The notes beneath the pieces are model-generated. The model had not been told where the DNA came from. It saw nothing but the letters and a program-made list of their open reading frames with translations, and did not search any database. A stretch of 64,000 bases of DNA from Toxotes chatareus (lineage: Eukaryota; Chordata; Actinopteri; Toxotidae), in NCBI GenBank assembly GCA_016801885.1, contig CM028893.1:6213950-6277949 (forward strand), given 5' to 3'. This document shows positions 37,301 to 50,200 of the stretch, piece after piece; position 1 is the stretch's first letter, and each line of letters starts with the position of its first letter. The translations under genes and the position numbers were made by a program.

Positions 37301-38324
37301 TGTATATGTTTAACTGACAGTTAGTTGCACTCTTGCTGGTCTGAATTCAAGACATCAGCTTTTGAGCGATGTCAAAGTTGCTTTACCGTGAAATAAAAAT
37401 GTACTGAACTCTGCACATGCTGACCTTGCTCTGTTTCTCTCTTTTTTTTTTTCTCTCCATCCCTTTTGGCTGGAAAACCAACTGCTTGTCTTGGATCGGC
37501 TTGAATGACTTCAGGTATGTCAAATCACTTTATACCACTAACACTGTAACCAATAAGATTCCCGCCCCCGCATGTTTTCAAATGGTATTTCAGTGTATTT
37601 ATGTACCACAATATACCTGACACAATGCATAAGCTGTTGTTCAGTTCTGCACATGTTGCTGTCTACTACCATCAGTGAAACTCTGCAGAAAGCTGAGCTA
37701 GCATCTTGCTGTGTTTAGCTATTATGTATATTAATATGTAATGCAAACAAACACATTAACTCAGATCAAAGGCCAGTAAATCCCAAGTGGGGACACGAGG
37801 GCTTTGAAGTGGTCAGAAAACCGCAGACCTTTAATGTTTTTTTTCTCCCTGTGAGTGTTAAATACCCATCGTTTCACAGTCCTTGTGTTTTCATTCCTGA
37901 GATGAAGAGCCTAAGTTGCCCCCCTAAGCCCTTGTGTATCTCTCTATTGCGTAACTGGTAATTTGCACCCCACTTTTCAACCAGAGAACTAGCGAAGTGT
38001 AGTGTACAACCAAACTCTCCATTTGCACCCCCCCTACAGTGCAGGCATGTTTTCTCAAATAAAAGATCCAATTTATGCAATGACACAGAGATGGCAAGCG
38101 GAGAGAGTCTTGGTTACATTGGATTTCCTTCAGACTTCCTTAGGCATATTTCCCTTCCAGTGTTTCACTTTGCAGTGTAATAAGGACCTGAATTTCTAAT
38201 TTAGCAGAGGGGGAAAAAAAAAAAAAAAAAATCTTGGCTGCAAAGGCAAGTTGAGAAACACCAAAATGGATAATGACAATATTTGGGAGGGGGTTTGCTT
38301 TTAATGCTGACGAGAGAGACTAAA
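34334..38324. other. intronic DNA, no gene recognised
   Basis: No exon recognised. It contains a C-rich stretch at 36,920-36,965 (CCCCACACCCGCCCCCCGCC), a T run at 37,442-37,452, and an A run at 38,213-38,230. TGTAGACAGCC is duplicated at 36,296-36,322 with a short spacer. Confidence 0.4.
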
Positions 38325-38485
38325 GGATCAATTCAGAAGTCTTCTAATCCTGGGACTTAATTGCTGGGCTCTGGCAGCCATCTGAGGCAGCAAACAGCAC
38401 CAACTAGGGCAATCAGAGCATAATCTCATCAATCTGCTTGATATGGTCATTACAGTGTGGATTAGAGTAATGCATATGATCCCTA
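38325..38485. promoter_or_regulatory. candidate conserved intronic element
   Basis: A unique block containing GGGACTTAATTGCTGGGC, CTCATCAATCTGCTTGATAT and GGATTAGAGTAATGCATATG. The ATGCATAT core resembles an octamer (POU-type) site, and ATCAATCTGCTTGAT is nearly palindromic. Together these suggest an enhancer, but no comparative evidence was available. Confidence 0.27.
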
Positions 38486-40939
38486 CTTAGGGTATTTTTT
38501 ACCGCTTTTACTGTTATGTGCCCTCATTTAGTCTGAAATATCCAAGCTATTGGATAATGGCTGCTCATGAAAAAGCTGTCGTGATTATTTATAAGGTTTA
38601 TTCCTTCCTTCCAAACCTATAAAATACACAGAATAGAAGCATGAGTTTGTGTGCCGCACATGTCAAAGCAATGACTAATTTGTGTTTGGTTTGAGTAATT
38701 AGCAGACAGAGCTACGGGCAGGGATGAAGCTGTGCACAGAGCAGCTTGTAGCAGTTAAAGGCTGGTTATTGCTAAATCTCTGCCTCCTCTTCTACATTCC
38801 TCCCCATCCCTCTCTCACCATCATGTCTCTTCCCTGTTTTACCCTCTTTACCTCATGCTGCTTACTCATTAAAATCTCCCTACATCATGCCACCGCTTTC
38901 CTCTCATCTATCATCTTTTCTACAAGGTCCTCTCTGTCTCTCTTCCTGCCTGACTTTCACATCCATTCTCTGTCCTCCCCTGACAACTTGTGTATCTTAC
39001 CTCTCCCAGTTTCTATCAAGACCTCTCCCCACTTCATTCCTGACCCCCTTCCTCATCCAGCTCACTATAAATAATGCCACCTGTTGGGCTGGCGCCTTTA
39101 TTGCACTCATGTAACTCAGTGAGGAGAACGATGAGGTTGCCCTGTACACTCTAGGCAAGTCATACCACTGGCACAGAAAGCTATGCCCGGCACTCACTGA
39201 CTAATGCATTCGCTAGTGGGGCCAGGGGGAGAATAGGTGGAGGAACGAGGCCAAGGTTAAAACAACTTCTGTTTCTCTGCAGAAAGGGGATTTAGGATAA
39301 AAGCTTATGGGCATTTATGTTCATGAATATTGCTTATACATTTTAGCCAAGACAACCAACATGATGTCAGTGATTTTAAAATGCAGATGTATGTGTAGTA
39401 TGTTGTAAGTATGATAAAGCTGAAATCCAATATTGCTTCTTGAAGAAGTCTAAAGTAGCAGCGATGCTCAGCTGAGGAATTGGGTAATCGATACATGTTT
39501 CGCACTTTAAAGCCGAGGGCACGGCGCAGGGGTGAGAGGGTCGAGCGCTTGAAAGCACGCACAGTGGGATGCGATCGAGGTGTGGGTGATGGGGTCAGAG
39601 GTCAACTCTCTCAAATAGCCTCGGTGAGTACAACGGGCCCATCGGCCCCTTTGGCTTTGAAATGGGAGGCGGCGCTGGCTGCTCTCATGCGGGACCAGCT
39701 CTCAGCATACCATCGCCTGCCATCAGACACAGTTGTCGTGTCAGGTGTCTTCCTGGGAGAGGTTATTTTTAAGATGATGAAGGAGGGATTTATGACTGTG
39801 TTTGACAATCACATGCTGTTTTTGATGCACAGTCAGCAAATTAACAGAACAGCAAAGGGCATGAATATTGTTTTGGTCCTTGCTTTGTAAGTATTTCTCG
39901 CCTGCGCTGTAACAACAACACAATGGCACAGCGTACACATACTGTATACTTGACAATGATAATTTCTACAAATGAGCAGGCGTGTAAATGGGACTTTGCT
40001 GGCTGGTAAATCATTTGAGTTACTAAGTAGGAGGAAAATACGTGTCTGGTTAATTAGCTCCTGCTGTGCATCCATAAAGAACAAAATGCCACGCGGCTCC
40101 AAAGGACAGAAAATCACAGTTTTCTCATGACATCTGTCTTGAGGGCACTTTTGTTCATCTGCTAATTACTGTCTGATACGTCTGCGAGGAACAAAACCGC
40201 TTCCCTTTCTCCTTCAAAGGGGCACACCATGTCAGCCTGTTCTGTATGCCAAATCAATTAGTCATCAAAAGTCCCTCAGAGAAGAACAGTTAACCTTTAT
40301 CTCCATCAATGTTTCATTAGTTTCACCCCCTTACCAGTGCCACATTATTTCCCGTGCTGAAATAAAAGCAAAGCCCTGTGGTGGTAAATGTAAATAAAAA
40401 CGTAAATGTGGTCATTAGCATTCTCTCTGTCTTCTCACAGATATGTTGTAAAAAAAAATGTTTTAATGAATGTCTCTGAGCCAGTTGCTTTCATGGTTTA
40501 TTCAGAGAAAACGAGGTTACGCTGCCGTTTATATGCTGGACGATCATGGACAATAACATCCTAACAGAAAGGCTGTTGCCTCTCTCTTGCAAAGCCAGGC
40601 GCACACACAAATGAGTTCTCCATGTTTTTTCCTGAAAAAAGCAATAAATAGTCTGTAAGAGGTTTTTCTCATACTGACATGAAATCACATAGAGGATTGA
40701 GGTTTGTTAGTCTCTGCAGCAAAAAGCAGCACTTCAAGCCAAAATGATTAAACAAGACTCACGTCCTTAGTGCTGCATTTCTTTCCTGTTGTTCTAGTTC
40801 CACAGATGTAACTCATCATAATAAGCATTATGAAACTTGTGGAACATAGATTGCTTTTGTTATATGGATATTACCTTGGTGTTGTAATCAGCTTGTTGGC
40901 TGAAGTTGCAGTCCTCATCTTTGGGTGGCATTTTTTCAA
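38486..40939. other. intronic DNA with a pyrimidine-rich block and a CpG patch
   Basis: The + strand at 38,780-39,065 is strongly pyrimidine-rich and therefore open in frame without being protein-like. The CpG-rich patch at 39,480-39,735 is listed separately. The unique block at 40,280-40,440 ends in a pyrimidine tract with TTCTCACAG at about 40,432-40,440, but no Gly-X-Y codons follow. Confidence 0.4.
39480..39735. promoter_or_regulatory. isolated CpG-rich patch, possible internal promoter
   Basis: Roughly eighteen CpG dinucleotides lie within about 250 bases, while the surrounding kilobases have very few. The patch includes CCGAGGGCACGGCGCAGGGG and GGGCCCATCGGCCCC. An ATG at 39,495 opens a basic frame, and a good donor-like site (TCG|GTGAGT) lies at 39,624 in phase 0. 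Phase 0 does not match the phase-1 junction expected for the next collagen exon, which argues against an alternative first exon of this gene using that frame. A non-coding promoter, an exonic enhancer or a chance GC patch remain possible. Confidence 0.3.
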
Positions 40940-41075
40940 AGAGCAGTTCAGTATTTTGGGAAATAGGGAAATATTTGCTTTCTTGCATAGGTTTATTCCA
41001 CTCTCATATCTGCCCATCTGATGTGAAGCTTCAGACAGAAGGCGGCTAGCTTAACAAATCTCTTCCACTGGAGAA
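40940..41075 (+). repeat. teleost interspersed repeat family A, forward copy
   Basis: GAGCAGTTCAGTATTTTGGG, AAATATTTGCTTTCTTGCAT, CCACTCTCATATCTGCCCAT and GAAGGCGGCTAGCTTAAC follow the same consensus as the copy at 54.9 kb, which shares CTCATATCTGCCCA exactly. Confidence 0.6.
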
Positions 41076-42989
41076 GATCCAACCAGAGAATGTTTGGTAT
41101 TTTTACCATAGGTATCTTTAAATTTTAAAAGCCTCTATTTGTTGCTTAGTTAGTGAAATACGTGCACACACACAAATAAGAGGAGACATGGACATTGTGA
41201 GTATACAGCTGCTATAAAGCTTAATGACTCCAAACATGAAGCTGGAGCAGATTAACAAAGCTGTCATCTCTTTTTAGCCAGAATGTTTTTTTTCCTTGTG
41301 ATCTCATAATTGGATCCTGAGAGGGGTGACAGCTAGGTGGGAACTCCTGCTGGTCATATTTCCCCCCCATCCATATCGTCCATCCTGCAGTGTATGCCTG
41401 GCCGTTGTGCCTCTGTCCCACTCCATTAGACGAGCACTGACAGCAGGCACAAGCAACAGTTCCAGAGAAGAGGAACTGGAGGGCTGACTTTTTCTTCTTC
41501 TTCTTCTCTGTCTAGCACAGGGTTGTTGGGATAGGTGGCAGCCAGACAAACTGCAGCTGGCTGTGCCTCAGCTCATCTAATCACAACTCTGCTCTCCCAG
41601 CTTCAGCACAGTCCTTATTTCCTATAGGGGTTTTCACCATGCCTGAAACCACTTATGGTTGACATATGACAGGGTAATATGGGTGAAGTTGGAGTCATTA
41701 ATTCTGGCATTGTCAGCACCCACATAACAAGCTGAGCCAAGTGAAAGCAGTAGAGCAACAGTGCCAGTGAGCTCTATCAACAGGGAAGCAGTTGTAGTTA
41801 AGTTCTTCTTCTGAAAGCTTTTAGAAATGACCTTAAAATGACAGAACAGTGTTATTCCTACATTAAGTACCTTGAAAGAAACGTTTCTTGTGCCATTAAT
41901 GGAAACTCGCCGACCATTCAGAAGGACTTTAAACAGACTGAGGTTCTGTACAGTGCACTGTGCCACCACTTGTTTATAATTAAAGGATTTGATTAATTAG
42001 CAGTTCATCTGAGTGCCATTTCACCTCAACAGGCTCAACAGTTGCTTTGCTGACTTAATGTCCTTTTTTATGGATAGCTTTAATCATAATATACGTACCA
42101 TGTACAATCATATGCTGTATGCATAAATCACCGCTTTTATAATAACACAATATTTTAAAAACTGCCAATAAATTATTCCTTATGATAACTGAGAGGTTTT
42201 GCCAGAGATATATAACTATGCATTGTTGTATTCCCTCAATTTATTTGCCTAAAATGAACCATACAGTGCCTTAGTTGTGCAGCTGGCAGATCCAGATGGT
42301 CTTGAGTTGGTTTTGGAATGACCCACTGAAATGGGTTGTTTTGGAAAGTGGTGGAAAAAAAGACCTGTAGTTGTTTAAGAGTGAGGATTTAGTGGTTAAC
42401 CTGCTGTTTGAATTCCTCACAGTGAGCTCTCTGTGGCAGTTTACGGTGTTCAAACTTAACAAAAACAGTTTTTCAAGGATGTATCACTTTTTTTTTTTTT
42501 TTTTACAACTTAATGTTTTTGAGTAGCTCCTGAATTTCAGTTCAGTTTGTTGCATTGGGGGATAGTAGTCCATTTCAAAATGGAGTGTTTTTAGTTTGTT
42601 TATTGTTTTTTTTTTTTTTTTTACTGTATATTTCATTTTGCATCAACAGATTACATATTCAAAACAGTTAGAATAAGCAAGTGGAATTTGTGTTTATGTA
42701 ACAGTAAGAGCAGCAATGGATTCTCTTGCTGTTAACACAGGATGGTTTAGCTTCACTCAGAACTCACAGATTAGATTAAAAGACAAAGCATTGGTGAGGT
42801 TGATTTACATTCCTTTTCCTGAAATTAGCTTATTTTATTTTAAAAGTTTGACCTTCGTGTGTAGTAGTGTCAGGATGTCCTCCTGAACTCAGCTCTTAAG
42901 GATCGTGTTGTGGTCCAAAAGGAGCAAAGTTACAAAGAAATGTCTGTGCTCACATTGAATTTTTCTCTTCCTCTTTATTTTTGTTTTGG

Positions 42990-43170
42990 GCCTGCTCCGA
43001 CTCATTAGCAGCAACACAATTTGCCAGGCAGAGGCAGTCATGCAGATGGGCAAAGGTTCAAACTGATGGGCTTTGTCACCTCACATTAATCCTGCCAGTG
43101 ATGATTAGAAAGAGTCCACCGCCCAAAAATTCCTAATGATCGGAATGCTCATCTTGATGAGAAAAGCCAC
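42990..43170. promoter_or_regulatory. candidate conserved intronic element
   Basis: A unique block with CTCATTAGCAGCAACACAAT, TTGCCAGGCAG, TCACATTAATCCTGCC and TGATGATTAGAAAG. It has no low complexity and moderate GC. Enhancer-like by texture only. Confidence 0.25.
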
Positions 43171-44039
43171 TGTCGCTGGTCTTGCTTGCTTTCCCTTTTT
43201 GTTGCTATTGAAGTTTCTTCCCAGAAACATTGTATAGCATTAATGAAACGCCCATGGCAGCAACACAAGAAGCAGAAAAATAACTGTGGTCCAGTACTGG
43301 GCAAGATTAATGAACACGACCTTACAGTGAATCCCCAGTGTCACAGAGTAATGATAGCACTTTTCACTGTCACTGCCAAGAGTCCAGAGAATGGTTTTCA
43401 TATAGCCTCTCTCTTACGTAAGTGCCATGGTTTACCATGTAGTGGAAATCAGAGCTCATCATCCCATCAACCAAATTCCACAGAGAATAAGTAAAGTTAC
43501 TGTCTTTTAATGCTCTGCAAACTGGTATAATTTTGCTAAAATCTGGAAACAGTAAACAATGTTCTGTGACAGATGCAGCCCCCTATTTCATGCTTCTGCA
43601 CAGTTTTGCTGCCGTCACAAACAGAACACACACTGATCCCGTCTACCACTCTGCCCTTACATTTCAAACTTACAAAAATTCACCTACCCAAAATTGTTAC
43701 CATCTCAGAAACTTGGAAACACTACTGTACATGGAAGAATTCATTTTTCACTGTCAGCAAATTGGCCACTTCCAGAACAAAGCCCATCAATTTTTAAAGC
43801 CATTTTTATGTGGCATGCTAGCAAAAACAAGGTTTCATAGAAGGATAATTGTTTGCTTCCAGCACAGGCCTGTCAGCAGGTTTTTTTGTTAGTTTGTTTT
43901 TTAAACCCGTCCTGGGGAGTTGGAGGATGTTGGATCTTGTGGGGGTCCATGCTTGACTGATTATTCAGATTATTATTTGAGTAAATAGTGATGTATTTCA
44001 TTAAAACGGAGCTGTCTTCACCTCTTGTGGTCAATTTAT

Positions 44040-44200
44040 TTCATTTTGAATAAAATGCTCATTAGGAGGAGCCGTCACGGTTCTGTTGGCAGTGAGACGC
44101 TTTGACATTAATTGTCTCCTAGGGATATTGTTTTGGTGGAACGTCCCCTTCTAATTGACTTGTAATTTATTCCCACTGTGTAATGAAGCACAGCACATGG
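44040..44200. promoter_or_regulatory. candidate conserved intronic element
   Basis: A unique block with AATGCTCATTAGGAGGAG, TTGACATTAATTGTCTCC and CTAATTGACTTGTAATTTAT. GACATTAATTGTC is a near-perfect palindrome around an ATTAAT core, a pattern used by homeodomain dimers. Inference. Confidence 0.27.
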
Positions 44201-47200
44201 GGTCTTGCATGTTCTATTGTCTGTGGCTTTTGCAGGAAACTTTAGATTATAGTTTTATTGTCAGGAAATATGAGGAGTTTCTTTGTTTAGTTGAGCAAAT
44301 AAGAAAAGCAGTGCTAATGTGAATGATTGCTCTGTTTGTGTTGATAACAGAGAGCTGCAGAGAAGATAAACGGGACAAATATAGGGTGTAAAATGGTTAC
44401 TGGAAGAACTGCGAATCACTGACAGCCTCTCATTTGGGGTTCATGAACGCGGTATGGTATATGATCAGCGGTGGGGGAGCCAGTTCAGTGGGGTACCATC
44501 AAGGACCCGTCTGCTCTTATTTGAAGCCACCCCAAGTGATTCATTAAATGATATTGGTGACCCAAGGAGGCTTTGAGAAGGAAACCAAAACCTCAGGCAT
44601 TCCCACCATCTATTCCCTCTTAGAGATGAGAAAGCAAGTCCTCTTGCTGGAGGCATGCTTTGGTGGCTTTCCCAACTACATTTTCTCCCAGTGTGCTAAA
44701 ATCAAGCTATAAAAAAAAAAAAAAAAAACTTCCCACAGTCATATATCCAAAGAAATCAAAAACCACAGATTTGTCTAATAACTCTAATAAGACACTAAAA
44801 AGTATGCAAACATGTTAACATATTTGTCTTTTATCCAGGGCTCAGTTTGTGCTTTTCATGTACCTTTAGAAGTAAATGCTGCATCAGACCATGAAAAACC
44901 CCACCAGTGAATTGGCAAAGCTGCTACCAGTCCCAGGCTCTAGTCTCGTTGTAACCCAATCCATGCACAGGGTTTTTGTGTACAAACGAGCCTCTCTCAG
45001 TCACTTCAGCCCTGGAGCTTGTGGTCTGCATTCCGCCTGTCGTAGACACAAGCTGTCTAAATAAATGCTCGCTGTTGCGTCTTTATTCTGGTGGCTGCTT
45101 GTGTTCGGGGGGCCTCTGGCGCTTTCATGCCAACATCCGTGCTGCACACATGCTCGTGAACATCCGCAGACCAAAACAGTGGCACGCCACCAGGCTAACA
45201 CATACAGCACACAGCAGACACCAGCTGGGGACCTGTTAACAGCCAAATAGCATTGGTCTGTCAGTGAACAGCTTGACGCTGGTGCTGCCTGTTCATTCTT
45301 GTGCCAAGCTGCATCTCTTACAGCAGTCCAGGGCTTTCAGTTGGCACTCATGGCTCATGTGCTGTGTCACTATCACACACTATAGCCTTGTGCGTGATAC
45401 TCAGGCTATACAATTAGCCTGGAGGCCCAGTCCTTCAATTCCGCAGACAGCATCTGCTGGGCGCCACAAGGGCTAAATGGTTCTTAAGTTTTTTTTAAGT
45501 GATGCATTCCATTTTAGTTATTGAACACTAAGGAGTTAGTCAAGTGACTCAACCTGTTCAGTGTTTCAAATGGGGTTTGGATGCTGCTGAGTCAAAGAAT
45601 AGGGCTTCATTTCAAAGCTGCACTGTTGCTCTGAGCCCACGTGTTTGCATTTTGCATCTATTTTGGTTGAATCCTAGTTTGCCTGCAAATCAGCCCTCTC
45701 CGCTTTGCCTTATAACCTCGTTCTTCACACCTCCTTGTGTGGTCTCCTCTGGTAACATCCCAGAGACTCCACCCTTCTTCCAAATGCCAAAACATGTCAA
45801 AGATGTAAAAGCCTTGTAACGGGAAAGCATTTCATTTCATCAGCAATAATTGCGCTGCATTCAAGAAGAGAAGGGACCTTCATCCCTCTCGTAATGAAAT
45901 AATGACGGAAAAAAACAAGCACATCCAAGAGACACTGGGTATGATTTTTTACAGATGTTCAGGTTTAAAAGTAGAGTTGATGATAATTTTCTTAAATTTT
46001 ATCTTGGGCCCAGGAAACTAGCTTGCAGTTGCTTGCTTGGTAAAGTCACTTGCTGCAGTTGTAGGATGCAAAATTAGATTCCTAAGAAGGTCAGGGACAA
46101 ATCTAACTTAAGACGTGACAAGTGAAAAATGACAAAAGCATATGTGGCTTTTGCACAAGTTGTTTTATTTTCAAACTCAGACACAGCCGTGGATGTTCAT
46201 GCATGAAATGTAAGGATTTATTTTTTTAAGAGAACACTCCTAAATCAATCTTCAGTGACTATTTGAGTGACAATATAATTCAACATTTTCTTTCTGAAGG
46301 ATATTATGGTTTCTCTCTGAACTGTTTTTAGACTTTAATCCCTCAATACCACAGTTAGCTCTGCAGTGGCCCATGAAATTTTCAACATCTCTTCCTGAAA
46401 ATGACAAAAAATAATGAAACTCTGGTGTTTGGCTACAACTTTGACTGAACACAGGAGTATTAGCATTTGTAATGATCTAATAATGGGGATGTATCTCTGA
46501 CAGTTTAGGCTCACTATGCTTAAATTATCAGCCGACATTTAGTACCTTTGACGGCCTTGGTCAGCACAGCTTCAGAATGAGGAGGACTGGACTTTCTGTG
46601 GAACCTTAACAGTGAATAATTCTTTTAAAAAAGGCTGCAACAAGCGCTCCAAAAAGTTTGTTAACTTGGAATCTTCCCCTTTCCCCCCTCCTGTGTCAAA
46701 CCAGAGAAAGAGCCAAAGCTTTGGTGAATCAAAAGCACAAATTGACCTTGTTCCATCTCTTGTCATCGAGTCTCATTAAAGTCTTGGTTTTTGAGGCCAC
46801 AAGCATCTGGATTTAAAAATAGGACCCTAAATTGCCTTTTTGTATCCCCTTTTGGTTTGTTTATTTATTTCATCTAGGCTGTGCATCATGCAAAGCATTT
46901 TCTTGGGTGCCTTTTGTTCATTATGCTTGTTTGCACATTGTTGCTCTTCGATGCAAATACCTTGATGAATCAAGCCCAGATGTTGGCATTGGAATGCCAG
47001 AGGTAGGCCTTGGCAAACAGCGCCCTGGCCACCCCTCAGTTCAAATAAATACAGTCAACACTGAGCACGTCAATTATTTCTGCCTCTGTGGCCAGAGTCA
47101 ACAGCCGCACAGTGCACTGTCCAGCAATTACACATCTCAAAATTAATTTTATTATAGATCTTGAAAGGGAAAATAAAACTGGTAATAGTGCTGAGTTTTA

Positions 47201-50200
47201 AATGCGGCTTCTAATGACTTGTACCAGCAGCTGCTTCAAAAACCGTCCCCCCCTCCCTCCCCACAGCAACGTTTCAGTAGGCCGCTTCAGGAAGTGCCAG
47301 TTAAAGTTCAGCAAATATCTTTTATGACAATCACTGCCGTGAAGTCACCGCAAAGTCCAGCTAGCTCCAGTGATGCTGTCAAGTAGGAGACGGAAACTTG
47401 GATCTGTCTTTTCTCACTCCCTCACACACACACACATAAATGTCTAAATCGCAGAACCCAGCGGGTGACGATGTGGGAGTGTTGGGTAATAACGTCAAAT
47501 ACAAATTTGAAGTTTTTTTTTTTTTTTTTTTCTTTGAAATATCAGTCGTGACTTGTTTCACTTTGTGGCCAGGGTGATTTGTTATACCCACCATTGTTCA
47601 ACGTGGGAAATATTGATAATGGAAAAGAATCAAAGCAGAATTTTGTTTGGCGCACAAGCTCAAACTGATTTTTTTTTTTTTTTTAGCAATTTCTGAATGT
47701 GTCTCCAAATTTGTTGCCTGCTACTCCTTTTTATCTGGTTGTGTAGACCAAAAAGACATCTGACAGATACGCACCATGTTTCCTCAGCTTATTGTGCATT
47801 CAGATGCTGCAGGTTAGCTCCACTCTGTATCCACTGAGAAAGTGGAGTCAAACTGTTCAGAAAAGCCACAAACTATATCTATAGCTTTGTCCTCAGCCTT
47901 TGAAATATTTTTGCCATCCAGTGCATGATGGAAATCCCAAAGCTGATCAGTTTTTGCTTTACTGCATCACTGAAATTTCTTGCTCAGGCTGAAACAACTC
48001 GAGGGAACGCTTCTTCCTTACAGTTTGCTGGAGCAAAACTGTTTCTTACTGTGCTTCTTTAGTCTTTAAATTTGTGAGTCACCGCAGACAAGAACCTGCT
48101 TTGCAAACCATATTGGAGGAGTCCTGAGTTGGAAGTTGGAAATTCTTCGTGCCTGCTGCCACTTCTCAGTGCACATCTTTTTATGCATCAGCAGTCTGAT
48201 TTAGAAAGGGTCAAAGCTTGCTTGCCTCTTATGTCAAACACATTTCCCCTATCCTGCTTGCCTGTCTGAACTCAGCTGCATTTTATTCAGCTCAGCATTT
48301 CCTCTTTGAGAAAAGTGTATGAAAATGCTTCTGACTACTTCACTCCTTCATAGTATGAATGTACGAGGCACATTACAAACACAACAGAATCCTTAGCACA
48401 TAGATTTATGAATAGATGCATTGATTTATGGCAGTTACATGCATCAGACATGCAAATGCAATGAGTATTTATAGTTTCTGATGTCACCACTTTTTTTTTT
48501 TTTTTGGAGTTGAATAGCATGTGAGCCTCATTGGCCAAAAGTGAGAATAATTGTTGCGGCCTGCACAGGGTCAGAGAGGCCACCTCAGAGTAATTTGTGG
48601 GTTATATACCTTGTTGTTAATGTCAGTCAGGTTAATAATAGGCCACTTATGTGGTAATCAATAGAAAGTGTAACCTCCGAACTTTGCACGGTCAGAGTCC
48701 ACTGTGTGGGAATGCACAGTTGGCTGCTTGGTGCAGTAAGAGGTTTACCAACATTAGGGTCTTAATTGAAGTGTAAAATGATCTGGTGTCCCAGCTAACG
48801 AACTTAGACAGATGGATAAAAAGACATTGATGTGACAACTCAAGTTTGTCAGGTGAGGTCAGGTTGGGTGCCATGTTTTTGGCATTTCTTCTGCATGCTG
48901 ATAACCAAATTAAAGCTACATGTTTACAGTGATGTATTGTCTGTATACTTCATATTTGCTGGTATATCTCAGCTTTGTAAATATGTCACAGCGAGTCTTT
49001 TCTGTGCTGATGAGACCAATTTTTATGTTGTAAGATGGAATAACTCTGTGAGCTTGGAAATCCCAGGTTTCAGTATGGAATGTAGCCTTTTCCACAAGCA
49101 CTCATTTGGTCCTACTTACTGTTTGGACAGCCAGATATATTCTTATTTCCTCCCATACGATGCATACTTACTCCAGACTATTACCTTAATGATCTGCAAA
49201 CTACCCTGAATTTAAAGTAGATGCCTCATGCGGTCCCTGGGCCAGCAACCGAGTGCTCAAGGGCAGTCTGCGCTCCAGCAGACCTGCCTGTCGATAATTT
49301 CCCAATCCCCTTCTCACTTTGCAAAGTAAACACATGTCTGCTCTCCAATTAACTACTACAGTTCCTTGAGTGTTATTGGTGTGTGAGTAAGCGGTGCCTA
49401 CAATTATTTAGTGCACTTCAGTGCGTCTCGCTTTACAATAACATTTTTCTTTGCCGCAATTATCACATTGGAGCAGTGAGAAAATTAGGATCTTTTTGGA
49501 TGGTGGGACAATTAACCTCGTCTGGGTTGACCTGTCAGGTTCCAAATGTGTTTGAAGAACCTTCATGTACTTTTTAATGAAATGAGCGTGTTGGCCAGTG
49601 GGAGTTCAACAGATATGTTGTCATGTCTTATTATTATGTTGCTCATTTAGTCTTAAAGTGATAAACTTCTCCATAATAAGCTACGCAGTGTAAAACAAAA
49701 TGAGATGTGTTTTCTGTTAAAACTGCTCTTTTACACTGATTCAAGGCTTTTGTTAGATTAAAAAAAAAACATTCAGGGGTATGGAGGTTTGGAATTGGGT
49801 TCTTTTTTTAGCTGGTTCACCTCTTGACATTGGTTTAACTAAGGATTCAGTGCTGTGTTTTTAGTCTGATGTTCTCAGTTCAGTGTAAGTAAAGTGGATG
49901 GTTCAGGTTTAAGGGGCAGGTGAAGTGAAATCACTGGAACAGCTCTTCAGGAAAAGCAAAATGCAGGAGGTAACAGGAGGTTGTAATTAGCAAAGTAGTT
50001 TGGTTTTCGTAGGAAAGTGGTCATTAATGTGGTGCTTTATCAGGCCTGTTTCCTCTGTCCGCTGTCTCTCCAGTGCTCTGTCCAGATTTATTACCTTACT
50101 GTATTTTTCCACTGTGCTTTCTTCTGTCTCACAAAAAAATCAGTCACATTATTGTGTTGTTAGCTCCATCACCATAGCATTTTTTATTAAAATCTCCCTT

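Noticed and set aside
38724..39074. 116-codon open frame rich in Ser, Leu and Pro
   Set aside because: Same pyrimidine-rich artefact; overlapping phases are open too.
38868..50199. Shared 14-mer ATTAAAATCTCCCT at 38,868 and 50,186 in two pyrimidine-rich blocks
   Set aside because: Several shared 14-mers are expected by chance between positions of a 64 kb sequence, and the flanks do not align.
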